Notes under the pieces: model-generated
The model's input: the letters and a program-made list of their open reading frames with translations, nothing else
The model's database searches: none
What the model was told of the DNA's origin: nothing
Position numbers and translations under genes: made by a program
Assembly: GCA_965223165.1 (NCBI GenBank)
Contig: CBDCVQ010000009.1
Coordinates: forward strand, 186,001-250,000
DNA length: 64,000 nt
From: JABDMH01 sp965223165
Lineage (GTDB): Bacteria; Bacteroidota; Bacteroidia; Chitinophagales; Saprospiraceae
Direction of reading: 5' to 3'
Part shown: in pieces, positions 47,374 to 55,340 of the stretch
How the letters are laid out: each line of letters begins with the position of its first letter
How positions within the stretch are numbered: position 1 is the first letter of the stretch

Positions 47374-47940
47374 ATGCAAATGAGGGCAATGAAGACTTTC
47401 GATGGTGGGATAGGATGGCCACTGGTGTTACTCGTCGCTTATGCCATGGTGCTAGCCAGTTGCGGAGCTGAGGATTTGTTTGGGGGACCGTACGATAATT
47501 GTTGTGAAACGCCCCCATTTGAATGGCAGGCAAATGGTCATCAAGTCTTTATCCCCAACGTCATCACTCCAGACCAAAGAGGAGACGATGAATTTCTCAC
47601 CATCTATAGTCGTCAACCCATCACATTGCTAGATCTGGACATTCTCCATGAGGACGAAATCTTGGGTATATCGAGGACAGAAGTTGCGATCGAGGGCAGT
47701 ACCATGGTGTGGAAACCGACAAACTCCAGCGGGATGATCTTCTACGGCCAGTACCACTACACCGCCAAAGCGCTGATCGCGGGCGACACGATCGCCCTGG
47801 CTGGTCAGTTTTGCGCGATCGATTGCCGCGACCGGGCTGCCACGGGACTAAGCCAGGGATGTGTGCCCTACTCGGCTACGGACGGCAAAGGCCATATCGA
47901 TACGAGCCAAATGCGCTTCAACGACCCTTGCTCGCCGTAG
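47374..47940 (+). CDS. Lipoprotein with gliding-motility-like C-terminal pattern
   Basis: The open frame extends back to 47293, but the first 27 codons overlap the end of the preceding gene and do not resemble a leader. ATG at 47374 (or 47389) puts a signal with lipobox VLASC in place, so this start is chosen, giving 188 residues. The sequence FIPNVITPDQRGDDEFLTIY resembles the core of the CHU_C / gliding-motility-associated domain (usually FIPNVFTPNGDGINDTF). There are six or more cysteines in the mature part, which may form disulfides. Function unknown. Confidence 0.7.
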   Translation: MQMRAMKTFDGGIGWPLVLLVAYAMVLASCGAEDLFGGPYDNCCETPPFEWQANGHQVFIPNVITPDQRGDDEFLTIYSRQPITLLDLDILHEDEILGISRTEVAIEGSTMVWKPTNSSGMIFYGQYHYTAKALIAGDTIALAGQFCAIDCRDRAATGLSQGCVPYSATDGKGHIDTSQMRFNDPCSP

Positions 47941-47968
47941 AACATCCCGATGTCACCTTTGACGGCGG

Positions 47969-48328
47969 TCAATCCGCGCCCTCCGGGGGTTCAAGAAAGT
48001 CGTCCCGGGCAGGGCTAAACGAGTCGATCAGCACGCCCGCCTCGGTACAGGTGCAACCATGCTTGGTATTTGGCGGAATATAAAACCCATCTCCGCCCCG
48101 CAGGGTACGTACTTGTGTACCGATGACGACCTCAAACTCGCCGCTCTCGACGTAGCTGACCTGCGCATGCGGATGGCTGTGTATTTCACCCACAGCGCCG
48201 GTCTCAAAAGCCACCTTGACCATCATGACTTGACCGTCGTAACCCATTATTTGACGGGTTAGACCCGGCCCGACCGCCTCCCAAGCTGTCGACTTGCCAT
48301 CCAAAAATTCCTCGCTTTTACCTTGCAT
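47969..48328 (-). CDS. Cupin-domain protein
   Basis: This is a small beta-barrel protein of the RmlC-like cupin fold. Cupin motif 1 is HSHPHAQVSYVESGEFEV, with three metal-binding histidines and a glutamate; motif 2 is GDGFYIPPNTKHG with the fourth histidine. The ATG at 48328 is chosen because MQGKSEEFLDGK fits the usual N terminus; an upstream GTG at 48418 would give 149 residues. Close relatives act as metal-binding sugar or uronate pathway accessories (KdgF-like) or as plain regulatory cupins. Its position between a sugar-oxidising protein and mannonate dehydratase fits uronate metabolism, but that is inference. Confidence 0.8.
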   Translation of the reverse strand: MQGKSEEFLDGKSTAWEAVGPGLTRQIMGYDGQVMMVKVAFETGAVGEIHSHPHAQVSYVESGEFEVVIGTQVRTLRGGDGFYIPPNTKHGCTCTEAGVLIDSFSPARDDFLEPPEGAD

Positions 48329-48463
48329 GAACGCGATGTCTTTTTGATCAAATACGATGTGATGTGAAACCGCTGGCTCCAAGGGTCGTATGAAACAAAG
48401 GTCTTCGCCACGCACCACGCTCCCAAAATAACAAACGAAGCGCGACCCACTGGCTAGCCCTCG

Positions 48464-49606
48464 TCATCTCCGGACCACCCCCTCCATCAACCCTCGGATG
48501 TAACCGATCGCATACAGGGTGCCGATGGTACTATAGCCAGGATGCTCATTGCTGTCTCCGTACATGGTGGGCACATGGTCGGGTCGCAGAGGTCCGCGAA
48601 ATCCGATGTCGTAGTAGGCCTGCATGGCCTCATACATATCCGTCTTGCCGTTGTCGTGGAAGGTCTCCGCAAATCTGTCCCTGTAGCCCTGCACATCTCG
48701 AAAATGCACGAAGTGAATGGCACCTCGCTCCCCAAAATATCGTATGGCTGCCGGAATATCCACGCCCTGATCCTGGTCACCCATGGAGGCAAAACTGCCC
48801 TGGCAAAAGGTGATGCCATTGCTTGGGCTGGGATACAGGTCCAGCACGCGCTTGAAAGCTTCCACGGAAGTCATGATCCGCGGTATGCCACGAATCCGAT
48901 CCACAGGCGGATCGTCGGGATGCAGGGCAAGCTTCACGCCCAATTGCTCTGCTTCGGGAATCACGGCCCGCAAGAAGTATTCCATATTGTCCCACATGCG
49001 TTCATGGTTCAACTCACCGTAGGTCGTGATCGCCTCTTCTTGACGAATATCTTCGATATCAAAAGCACTAACCAGCGCTCCACCCCGCCCCTCTCTGGCC
49101 ATGTCCGTCCGCGTCCAATTGATCACCGGCATCCAGTTATGACAGACCGTATCGATACCCAGCTTGGCAATGTTCTGCAAGAAGGTGATAAAGTTGTCTA
49201 TCTCCTCGTCACGGCCCGGGAGCCCCAATTTCGTCTTGGTATAGAGCGAGGGAGGCCCCTCAATGACGCGAAGGGTGAGACCTTCACGAGTCCAGGCCTC
49301 TTGCACCGCTTTTACCACTTCAAATGCATAGTTCGCCCGGTCGGACATCTGTACCATACGAGGACTAATGCCTCCCACGGCCCCCCGTACATCCATCTGG
49401 CGGGCCAGGGCCACCTTGCGAGATTCGATACCCCAGAAGTAGGCCAGGCAAAGTTGCATTCCTGCGTCCCTGATCAAGTCTTCTTTTTTAGTCCGGCCAA
49501 GGTTGCCAACCGAGGACGCAGTCATCGGAAACATCCACGCCGTCGAACTCAATAAAGCCGAACGCCGTAGAAAGCTTCTACGTTTTTGTCTCTTCATCTT
49601 GTGCAC
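48464..49606 (-). CDS. uxuA: Mannonate dehydratase (UxuA family)
   Basis: This 380-residue TIM-barrel enzyme converts D-mannonate to 2-keto-3-deoxygluconate in glucuronate breakdown. Family motifs are present: TVCHNWMPVINWTRTD, LALHPDDPPVDRIRG, ITFCQGSFASMGD, HFVHFRDVQG, FHDNGKTDMYE and GPLRPDHVPTMYGD, supplying the metal-binding His, Asp and Cys residues. Unusually for a normally cytoplasmic enzyme it starts with a Tat-like leader (KRQKRRSFLRRSALLSS), so it may be exported. It runs in the same direction as the cupin gene, about 135 bp away. The antisense open frame over the same stretch is a shadow. Confidence 0.9.
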   Translation of the reverse strand: MHKMKRQKRRSFLRRSALLSSTAWMFPMTASSVGNLGRTKKEDLIRDAGMQLCLAYFWGIESRKVALARQMDVRGAVGGISPRMVQMSDRANYAFEVVKAVQEAWTREGLTLRVIEGPPSLYTKTKLGLPGRDEEIDNFITFLQNIAKLGIDTVCHNWMPVINWTRTDMAREGRGGALVSAFDIEDIRQEEAITTYGELNHERMWDNMEYFLRAVIPEAEQLGVKLALHPDDPPVDRIRGIPRIMTSVEAFKRVLDLYPSPSNGITFCQGSFASMGDQDQGVDIPAAIRYFGERGAIHFVHFRDVQGYRDRFAETFHDNGKTDMYEAMQAYYDIGFRGPLRPDHVPTMYGDSNEHPGYSTIGTLYAIGYIRGLMEGVVRR

Positions 49607-49847
49607 GATAGCTCCTTAGAAATTAACCAAATCTGAGCAGTATTACCAGTCATCAAGAGAAAGTAATGGTAAGGGAAGACCCTTGGCAGCAACAGTGAGC
49701 CAAGCGTGCTTCACACAAGCACTTGCTTTGATTGAGCGTCCACACTTGATTTGCATCATGCCTATTTGTGACCACCCTCATGGCACGGGGTCTTGCGCAA
49801 CGGCAACTTTGCCCTTGAAAAATATTTAATAAACAAAACAGTCGAAA

Positions 49848-50297
49848 ATGCCTATTCGATCCGTAGATGAGGGACCCTTTAACCGCTTTCAAAGTCGATT
49901 TGACCATATCATCGACCCAGGCCATTTTCTCGGTCGCTCCGCCTTTGATATCCCATGGACCACCTATGGCCCGCCGAGCAATATCGAGCGTACGCAGGAA
50001 GCATATCACATTGAGCTGCTGGTACCCGGATTTAAGCGGGAAGAACTGAAGGTCACCGTAGAAAATGGGGTGGTTATCGTGAAGGGGACCAAAAGTGAAA
50101 AGGTACCCGCTGACGAAAGCACATTTGTCACCGAAGAATTTTCTGTGGAGTCTTTTGAGCGCCGATTCCGATTGACCACGGAGCATTCGGATAACCGCGT
50201 GGAGGCCTCCCTGGAGGATGGGATACTGCGCATAGTCTTCTTTGAGAAGCACGATCCCGTGGTTTCTCAATACAAGCGCATTCCCATCGCTGAATAA
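49848..50297 (+). CDS. Small heat-shock protein, Hsp20/alpha-crystallin family
   Basis: This 149-residue cytoplasmic holdase is likely to form oligomers that keep unfolded proteins soluble. The alpha-crystallin domain covers about 45-135 (NIERTQEAYHIELLVPGF, ELKVTVENGVVIVKGTK, FERRFRLTTEHSDNRVEASLEDGILRIVFF). The C-terminal IxI motif needed for oligomer contacts is IPI in KRIPIAE. The 241-bp gap upstream holds no gene; an A+T-rich stretch just before the start (TATTTAATAAAC) could be part of its promoter. Confidence 0.92.
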   Translation: MPIRSVDEGPFNRFQSRFDHIIDPGHFLGRSAFDIPWTTYGPPSNIERTQEAYHIELLVPGFKREELKVTVENGVVIVKGTKSEKVPADESTFVTEEFSVESFERRFRLTTEHSDNRVEASLEDGILRIVFFEKHDPVVSQYKRIPIAE

Positions 50298-50495
50298 CCA
50301 GGGAGGTTATTGTAGGTGTGGGTAGATCCTGGGCTATGGAGGCTTGACCCGTCCATAATGCCACGGGCTGGATCATTGCTCGTGGTGTTCAGTTTGGGAC
50401 CGGGTGGACTTACCATGCCGACAATAAAGGTGATGCGACCACCGTTTTCATGACATTGGCAACCCCGACATTTTTGACTAAACCATCTACATCAC

Positions 50496-51128
50496 ATGAA
50501 CAACGGCATTTTTTTCGTCATCGCGCTTGCTAGTCTTTTTGTGCTATTTGGTTGCGAGAAGGATTCAGACAGTCCGGTGCATGAGGGGCAGGCTGACATT
50601 TCATTTCAAATCGAGCGCACCCAGTCGGAAGATAATTATCTATCCAGCGTGGCCAAGGTCATCAGCCAGAAGATCACTACCAGTTGGAGTGAAAGACACG
50701 CTAATTATCTTCAATTGATCCGGGAAATTACCATGGAGCTGGAACTGGAAGATGGAAGGACGATTGAATTTGGCATCTGGATGCTCAAGCGAGAAGCGGA
50801 TACCGAGCATATTGAGCGAACCGATCTAGCTGCCGGCGAGGAAGGCGTTCTGTGGGACTATCGCTCCTCTGAGGTGGAAGCTGAACGCTTTTATCGCGGA
50901 TTTGATGAAGCGCGCATCCTGATCAATCAAAACAATGTCATGTTTGTCGAACCGGGTCATGCAGACTTTCGCATCAGCAAGGTCGAGCCCACCACCGTGG
51001 ATGGGCGAACAGTGAGCGAACTGACCATCGAATTTGAGGGCCGGGCGTATGGCTGGTATGATCCCCAGGGCGAACGTCAAGAGATCTACGAAATCGCAGG
51101 CGGATCCTTTCAAGGTTTCCTTGAATAG
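50496..51128 (+). CDS. Lipoprotein of unknown function
   Basis: I do not recognise this 210-residue protein. The N terminus is a lipoprotein signal (IALASLFVLFGC, lipobox LFGC). The mature part is mainly beta-rich and acidic, with a stretch like ITMELELEDGRTIEFGIWM, suggesting a small periplasmic or surface domain. No catalytic motif is visible, and no operon partner is close by. Confidence 0.75.
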   Translation: MNNGIFFVIALASLFVLFGCEKDSDSPVHEGQADISFQIERTQSEDNYLSSVAKVISQKITTSWSERHANYLQLIREITMELELEDGRTIEFGIWMLKREADTEHIERTDLAAGEEGVLWDYRSSEVEAERFYRGFDEARILINQNNVMFVEPGHADFRISKVEPTTVDGRTVSELTIEFEGRAYGWYDPQGERQEIYEIAGGSFQGFLE

Positions 51129-51369
51129 GAAATCTCTTCTAACCAAAATGATCCGCACCGGCCGTGTCCAGCGTCCTCGGCTGATCTCGGCGGAGAGAGT
51201 TGCCCCATGGAGAAGATTGGAGCTCCTCCACCCTACTAAGCCGCTTCCATTGTCGACCATCCTGTGGCCTTGACCTTATCGTCCCGGATACTCCAATGTA
51301 ATGGCCCGACCCCTCATCGTAGGCTGCGTAGGACAAGCAAAACCGCCTATTTTTGTGCAAACCATTGCT

Positions 51370-51936
51370 ATGTCACATCTCCAGACGCTGTATGTCACTG
51401 ATCGTGCCTCGTGGCGAGCCTGGCTGGAGGCGTCCTTTCAGGTGCAAAGCGAAATCTGGCTGATCTACCCAAAAAAAGCCACCGGCAAACCTCGAATCGA
51501 GTATAACACCGCCGTCGAAGAAGCCCTTTGTTTTGGCTGGATCGACAGCACCGTCCGCTCCCTAGACCCCCAGCACACCATACAACGATTTTGCCCTCGC
51601 CGAAGTCGCAGCACTTTCTCTCAAGCCAATAAAGAGCGACTGAGACGAATGTTGGAACAGAACAAAATCCACCCCTCCCTCCGAAAGGCCGTGAATGATG
51701 TACTTGCTGCACCTTTCTTCTTTCCACCAGATATCATTTCCAGAATACAGGCGGACCCGATCGCCTGGGCCAACTATCAACGTTTCTCTGCGCCTTATCA
51801 GCGCATTAGAATTGCCTTTATTGATGCTGCGCGCAAGCGTCCGGAGGAATTTGATAAACGTTTGAAAAATTTTATGGAAAAGTCGCGACAGGGAAAAATG
51901 ATCAAGGGTTTTGGAGGCATCGATAAATACTATTAA
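51370..51936 (+). CDS. YdeI/OmpD-associated (DUF1905-like) family protein
   Basis: The ATG at 51370 is chosen over the upstream in-frame start at 51301, because MSHLQTLYVTDRASWRAWLEAS fits the family start; this gives 188 residues. The family pattern LYVTDRASWRAWLE, EIWLIYPKK, YNTAVEEALCFGWIDSTVR and FCPRRSRSTFSQANKERLRRM is present. The family is named for a proposed role in resistance to peptides or bacteriocins; its biochemistry is unclear. It is cytoplasmic, with no obvious partner. Confidence 0.85.
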   Translation: MSHLQTLYVTDRASWRAWLEASFQVQSEIWLIYPKKATGKPRIEYNTAVEEALCFGWIDSTVRSLDPQHTIQRFCPRRSRSTFSQANKERLRRMLEQNKIHPSLRKAVNDVLAAPFFFPPDIISRIQADPIAWANYQRFSAPYQRIRIAFIDAARKRPEEFDKRLKNFMEKSRQGKMIKGFGGIDKYY

Positions 51937-52087
51937 TCCGCAATGACAGTAGATCTCTTTCTAAACTATGCACCGTAGAAGCCCGAATTGTAAATAGCTA
52001 TGCTTACTTTAGTTGACAAATTACCACACACGATCCATACCCACCATCTTTCGGGGAGCAAGGGTATCAACAGTCAAAATTCACCTA

Positions 52088-52372
52088 ATGAAAATCATCG
52101 ACATCCTCGTGGGCTGCCTGAATCTTTTGATTCTGACTGGCATTGTCCTCCTGATCTTCTATCTGCCCATGATTATTGGGCTGGCCACTAACCTCTTCTT
52201 TCTCCCGACTTTCCTCCTCGTCCCGGTGGTTTGGGGAATAATCAATTACTTCAAATACAAACGACTGGCTCGCCCCAGACCTTTGTGGCAACGAATCCTC
52301 CTAGGTGTGCCGTGGATCAACCTGGGATTCATCGTATTGGTGCTCGCTCTGTCTGCCTGGCAATGGCTATAA
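52088..52372 (+). CDS. Small three-helix membrane protein
   Basis: This 95-residue protein (ATG at 52088; the upstream in-frame codons look non-coding) contains three hydrophobic segments: ILVGCLNLLILTGIVLLIFYL, LATNLFFLPTFLLVPVVWGII and IVLVALSAW-like residues at the end. A basic loop (YFKYKRLARPRPLWQR) lies between the last two. No family recognised. Confidence 0.7.
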   Translation: MKIIDILVGCLNLLILTGIVLLIFYLPMIIGLATNLFFLPTFLLVPVVWGIINYFKYKRLARPRPLWQRILLGVPWINLGFIVLVLALSAWQWL

Positions 52373-52478
52373 GCACGGATGCAGTATACCGGGTGATGGC
52401 CGGCAAAGCTCCACCGTCTCCCGGCATCCATCGGTCGCCCCAAAAATTTGAGATATTGCGAGCGCAAATAGTGAAGGC

Positions 52479-52976
52479 ATGGGAGCCATTGAAGTCACCA
52501 CATATTACCTGGCAATGCAATCGCCGGAGGAGCTAAATGCCAAGATCAATACGTATGGTCTGGTGATCCAGGAAGCACAGATCAAGCAGTATCAGCTGAA
52601 CCGATTCATGTATGAGCTGGTGGGAGCATCCTACCACTGGAAAGACAAACTCGTCTGGTCCGCTGAGCAGTGGACCGACTATGCGGAGCGGCCTGACCTT
52701 CGCACTTGGGTAGCCTATAAGGATGGCAGTCCTGCCGGCTATTTTGAACTCTTTCGAGATGCGGAGGATACGATTGATATCGCACATTTTGGCCTGGCCC
52801 CAAAGTTCGTCGGTATGGGGCATGGAGGTCCGTTGCTGACGGCAGCCATTCGCAGTGCCTGGCAATGGTCCGGTTGCCGTCGCTTGACGGTAAATACTTG
52901 CACACTTGATCATCCACATGCTCTGAAGAACTATCAGGCGAGGGGATTTAAAATCTACGAGACCCAAAGAAAATGA
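52479..52976 (+). CDS. GNAT-family N-acetyltransferase
   Basis: This 165-residue protein has the acetyl-CoA-binding fold: a beta strand DTIDIAHFGLAPKFVGMGHGGPLL, whose loop lacks the usual arginine but keeps G-x-G-G, then a helix and NTCTLDHPHALKNYQARGFKIYE with the late aromatic residues of the family. The acceptor substrate is unknown. The next stretch downstream is a decayed gene. Confidence 0.85.
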   Translation: MGAIEVTTYYLAMQSPEELNAKINTYGLVIQEAQIKQYQLNRFMYELVGASYHWKDKLVWSAEQWTDYAERPDLRTWVAYKDGSPAGYFELFRDAEDTIDIAHFGLAPKFVGMGHGGPLLTAAIRSAWQWSGCRRLTVNTCTLDHPHALKNYQARGFKIYETQRK

Positions 52977-52995
52977 GAGAGATCGACTAGATCCT

Positions 52996-53316
52996 ATGCT
53001 ATGTTTTTGTGAGCACCACATCGTACCCACAGATCTACAACCCTTTGTTGAATAAATTTTTCACTTCAAGGACTGGATGCCCGATCATCGGGTCGAGCGT
53101 GTAGTCCCGACCGGTCATCACCATCTCATTTTTGAGCTAGACGGCATGGAAAGGCACGTCTATGACAATGACACCCTCGAGCCTATCCGGTCCTATCGCC
53201 AAGTCTGGTTTGCTGGCATCCATCGCGAGCATATTACGATCTCCCCACAGGAAATGTCAGAAATGTTTGTAGTCAGGTTTAGAGCGGCACCATTCGAAAA
53301 CGTCAGTTCGCCCTGA
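52996..53316 (+). pseudogene. Decayed AraC-type regulator N-terminal domain (DUF6597)
   Basis: The frame from ATG 52996 reads MLCFCEHHIVPTDLQPFVE, then a TAA stop at 53053, then in the same frame IFHFKDWMPDHRVERVVPTG and HLIFELDGMERHVYDND, the N-terminal sensor domain pattern of AraC-type regulators. The frame ends at 53316 without reaching the helix-turn-helix domain. The stop and the missing DNA-binding half show that the gene is no longer functional. The intact gene would have controlled transcription of nearby genes. Confidence 0.72.
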
Positions 53317-53502
53317 TCAAACCCGCTACCAAAAAAGAGGTGATCTGGGTTTCAAACTTAAGGACAAACCGACGACTGAACGATTGGGTGACTCACTCCA
53401 ATCGGCAGCATGTGCACGCATCGTGTAAAAACTCACCGACCCGGAGGAAGTGCACGCCGAATTAATCGGCTGGCTGCGAGAGGCGTACGACAAGTCTGTC
53501 TA
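53317..53502 (+). pseudogene. Degenerate coding remnant, family unknown
   Basis: Downstream of the decayed AraC gene two frames give protein-like text. One reads ATKKEVIWVSNLRT. The other reads KLKDKPTTERLGDSLQSAA, then, after an in-frame TAA near 53427, KLTDPEEVHAELIGWLREAYDKSV. This looks like a frameshifted and nonsense-mutated gene remnant. I do not recognise the family. Confidence 0.45.
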
Positions 53503-53658
53503 ATGCAAACAGTGATTTCCAACACCTAGCGACCCCTATGTAGATGATCCTGCTCCACCAGAATGACCAAGTACTAGGAATACCGGTCCAAACAATCGTT
53601 TGGCCGGGCATGCACGCTACCCACCGTGCATCTTTGAGGTGGAGACAAAACATCCACG

Positions 53659-55209
53659 ATGAAAGCGCATGCAAACAAGTCTCTCTGGAGACTCTTCGAT
53701 CACCAAAACAACGGCGACATTTCGGACGTCACCTTTTTTAGCACCCTGAAAAAACACGGAATATTAGACGGCGATCCTCGCCTCCGGCCGATTAGAGAGG
53801 GCCTGGTAGAACTTGAGGTCAATGGAGACGGCATTCGAAAAATATCCGCCCAGCGACTCAGCCACATTATCCAGAGCAATAAATTTCTAGAACGCCTCCT
53901 CCTAGGTGGGAATGTCATTCCCGATTTCCACTCCTTCAAGAAGGAAATGGCCTTGATCTATACATTAATTAAAGAAAACACCACGGGCAATGTGGCTAAC
54001 TATATTCCACAACTTTCGAAAATAGATCCCGATTTGCTTGGCGTGGCCATTTGTACAGTCGACGGTCAAATTATAAAGATCGGGGATGCCGACCAGAAAT
54101 TTACTATCCAAAGCGCGTCCAAGCCTATCTCGTATGCCATTGCGCTGGAGCAGTGTGGCGACGTCAAGGTACATTCTCACGTTGGACGAGAGCCGAGTGG
54201 CCATCGCTTTAATGAGCTGACCCTCAATGAGTCGGGGCTACCCCACAATCCGATGATCAACGCAGGAGCCATCATGTGCTGCTCCATGGTGGGACCCGAC
54301 CAGCACATTTCGGAGCGGTACGAAGGTTATTTAGACACGTGGCAAGAATTGATCGGTGGCACAAGACCGAGCTTCAACAATTCGGTCTATCTATCCGAAA
54401 AATCCACGGCCGATCGCAATTACGCCTTAGCCTATTTCATGCGCGAAAAGCAAGCATTTCCCGCGGGAGTAAACATGCATGAGGCCCTTGATTTTTATCT
54501 GCAATGCTGCTGTACCGAAATCACCACTTTACAATTGGCCAAGGTGGCGGCCACTTTTGCTAATTCCGGCACGAACCCCTTTAGCAATCGCCGGATCTTT
54601 CAGGCCGAAACGGTCAAAAATGCACTCTCCCTCATGTCCAGCTGTGGCATGTACGACTCGTCGGGCGAATTTTCCTTTCACGTGGGTCTACCGGCCAAGA
54701 GCGGTGTATCTGGGGTCGTCTGGCTCGTTGTCCCCAACGTCATGGGCATTGCCATCTATTCTCCGAGATTGGACAAAAATGGCAATAGCGTGAGAGGGAT
54801 TGCCTTTGCACAGGAATTGGTCAAGCGGTTCAATTTCCATAATTATGATTCCTTGCTTTTTGAGCTGGAAGAAAAAGTGGATCCGCGCCGCAAGCGGTAT
54901 CAGACCAAGGTCAATGAGGTGATGTCCTTGATTTTTGCTGCCTCCTGTGGCGATTTGGCGGAGGTCAAACGGCTGCATGCCATGGGTGTCGATCTGAACG
55001 AGGGAGATTATGACCGACGCACGGCCCTACATCTGGCGGTAGCCGAGAAGCAAATTCACGTGATCAAATATCTCCGGGATCAGGCGGTGGATGTGCAGGT
55101 GGAGGACCGCTGGGGAGCCACTCCCCTGTCGCAAGCGCTGGACGGCAATGATCAGCAGATTATTCACCTCTTGAGCGATAAAGAACCCCGACTGCTAAGC
55201 GCTTCGTAA
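53659..55209 (+). CDS. Glutaminase with EF-hand-like N-terminal region and ankyrin repeats
   Basis: This 516-residue protein is predicted to hydrolyse glutamine to glutamate and ammonia. The beta-lactamase-like glutaminase core covers about 120-410. The catalytic S-x-x-K motif is in FTIQSASKPISYAIALE, with MINAGAI and VPAKSGVSG-like stretches (LPAKSGVSGVVWLVVPN) around the active site. The N-terminal ~110 residues (LFDHQNNGDISDVTFFSTLKK) resemble the EF-hand-like region of kidney-type glutaminase. The C terminus holds about two ankyrin repeats (DRRTALHLAVAEKQIHVIKYL, WGATPLSQALDGNDQQIIHLL). This domain order is the same as in animal GLS, and is found in some bacteria. Confidence 0.9.
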   Translation: MKAHANKSLWRLFDHQNNGDISDVTFFSTLKKHGILDGDPRLRPIREGLVELEVNGDGIRKISAQRLSHIIQSNKFLERLLLGGNVIPDFHSFKKEMALIYTLIKENTTGNVANYIPQLSKIDPDLLGVAICTVDGQIIKIGDADQKFTIQSASKPISYAIALEQCGDVKVHSHVGREPSGHRFNELTLNESGLPHNPMINAGAIMCCSMVGPDQHISERYEGYLDTWQELIGGTRPSFNNSVYLSEKSTADRNYALAYFMREKQAFPAGVNMHEALDFYLQCCCTEITTLQLAKVAATFANSGTNPFSNRRIFQAETVKNALSLMSSCGMYDSSGEFSFHVGLPAKSGVSGVVWLVVPNVMGIAIYSPRLDKNGNSVRGIAFAQELVKRFNFHNYDSLLFELEEKVDPRRKRYQTKVNEVMSLIFAASCGDLAEVKRLHAMGVDLNEGDYDRRTALHLAVAEKQIHVIKYLRDQAVDVQVEDRWGATPLSQALDGNDQQIIHLLSDKEPRLLSAS

Positions 55210-55340
55210 GGAGCGAGATGATCGATCAGTCGATCATGTATTGCCCCAAGGCTCCAATGACAAGTCGTCCTGGTAGATAGGACCGAATGTGTTTTCCAAG
55301 CCAGATTGGTATCTTGACATTCCCATCCAGATATCAGAAA

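Noticed and set aside
48542..49555. A 337-codon plus-strand frame over the mannonate dehydratase gene
   Set aside because: It is antisense to an enzyme with well-conserved catalytic motifs and its translation has no recognised pattern.
49607..49847. Heat-shock operator or canonical Bacteroidota promoter before the Hsp20 gene
   Set aside because: I found an A+T-rich tract but no convincing TAnnTTTG and TTTG pair at the correct spacing, nor a CIRCE inverted repeat.
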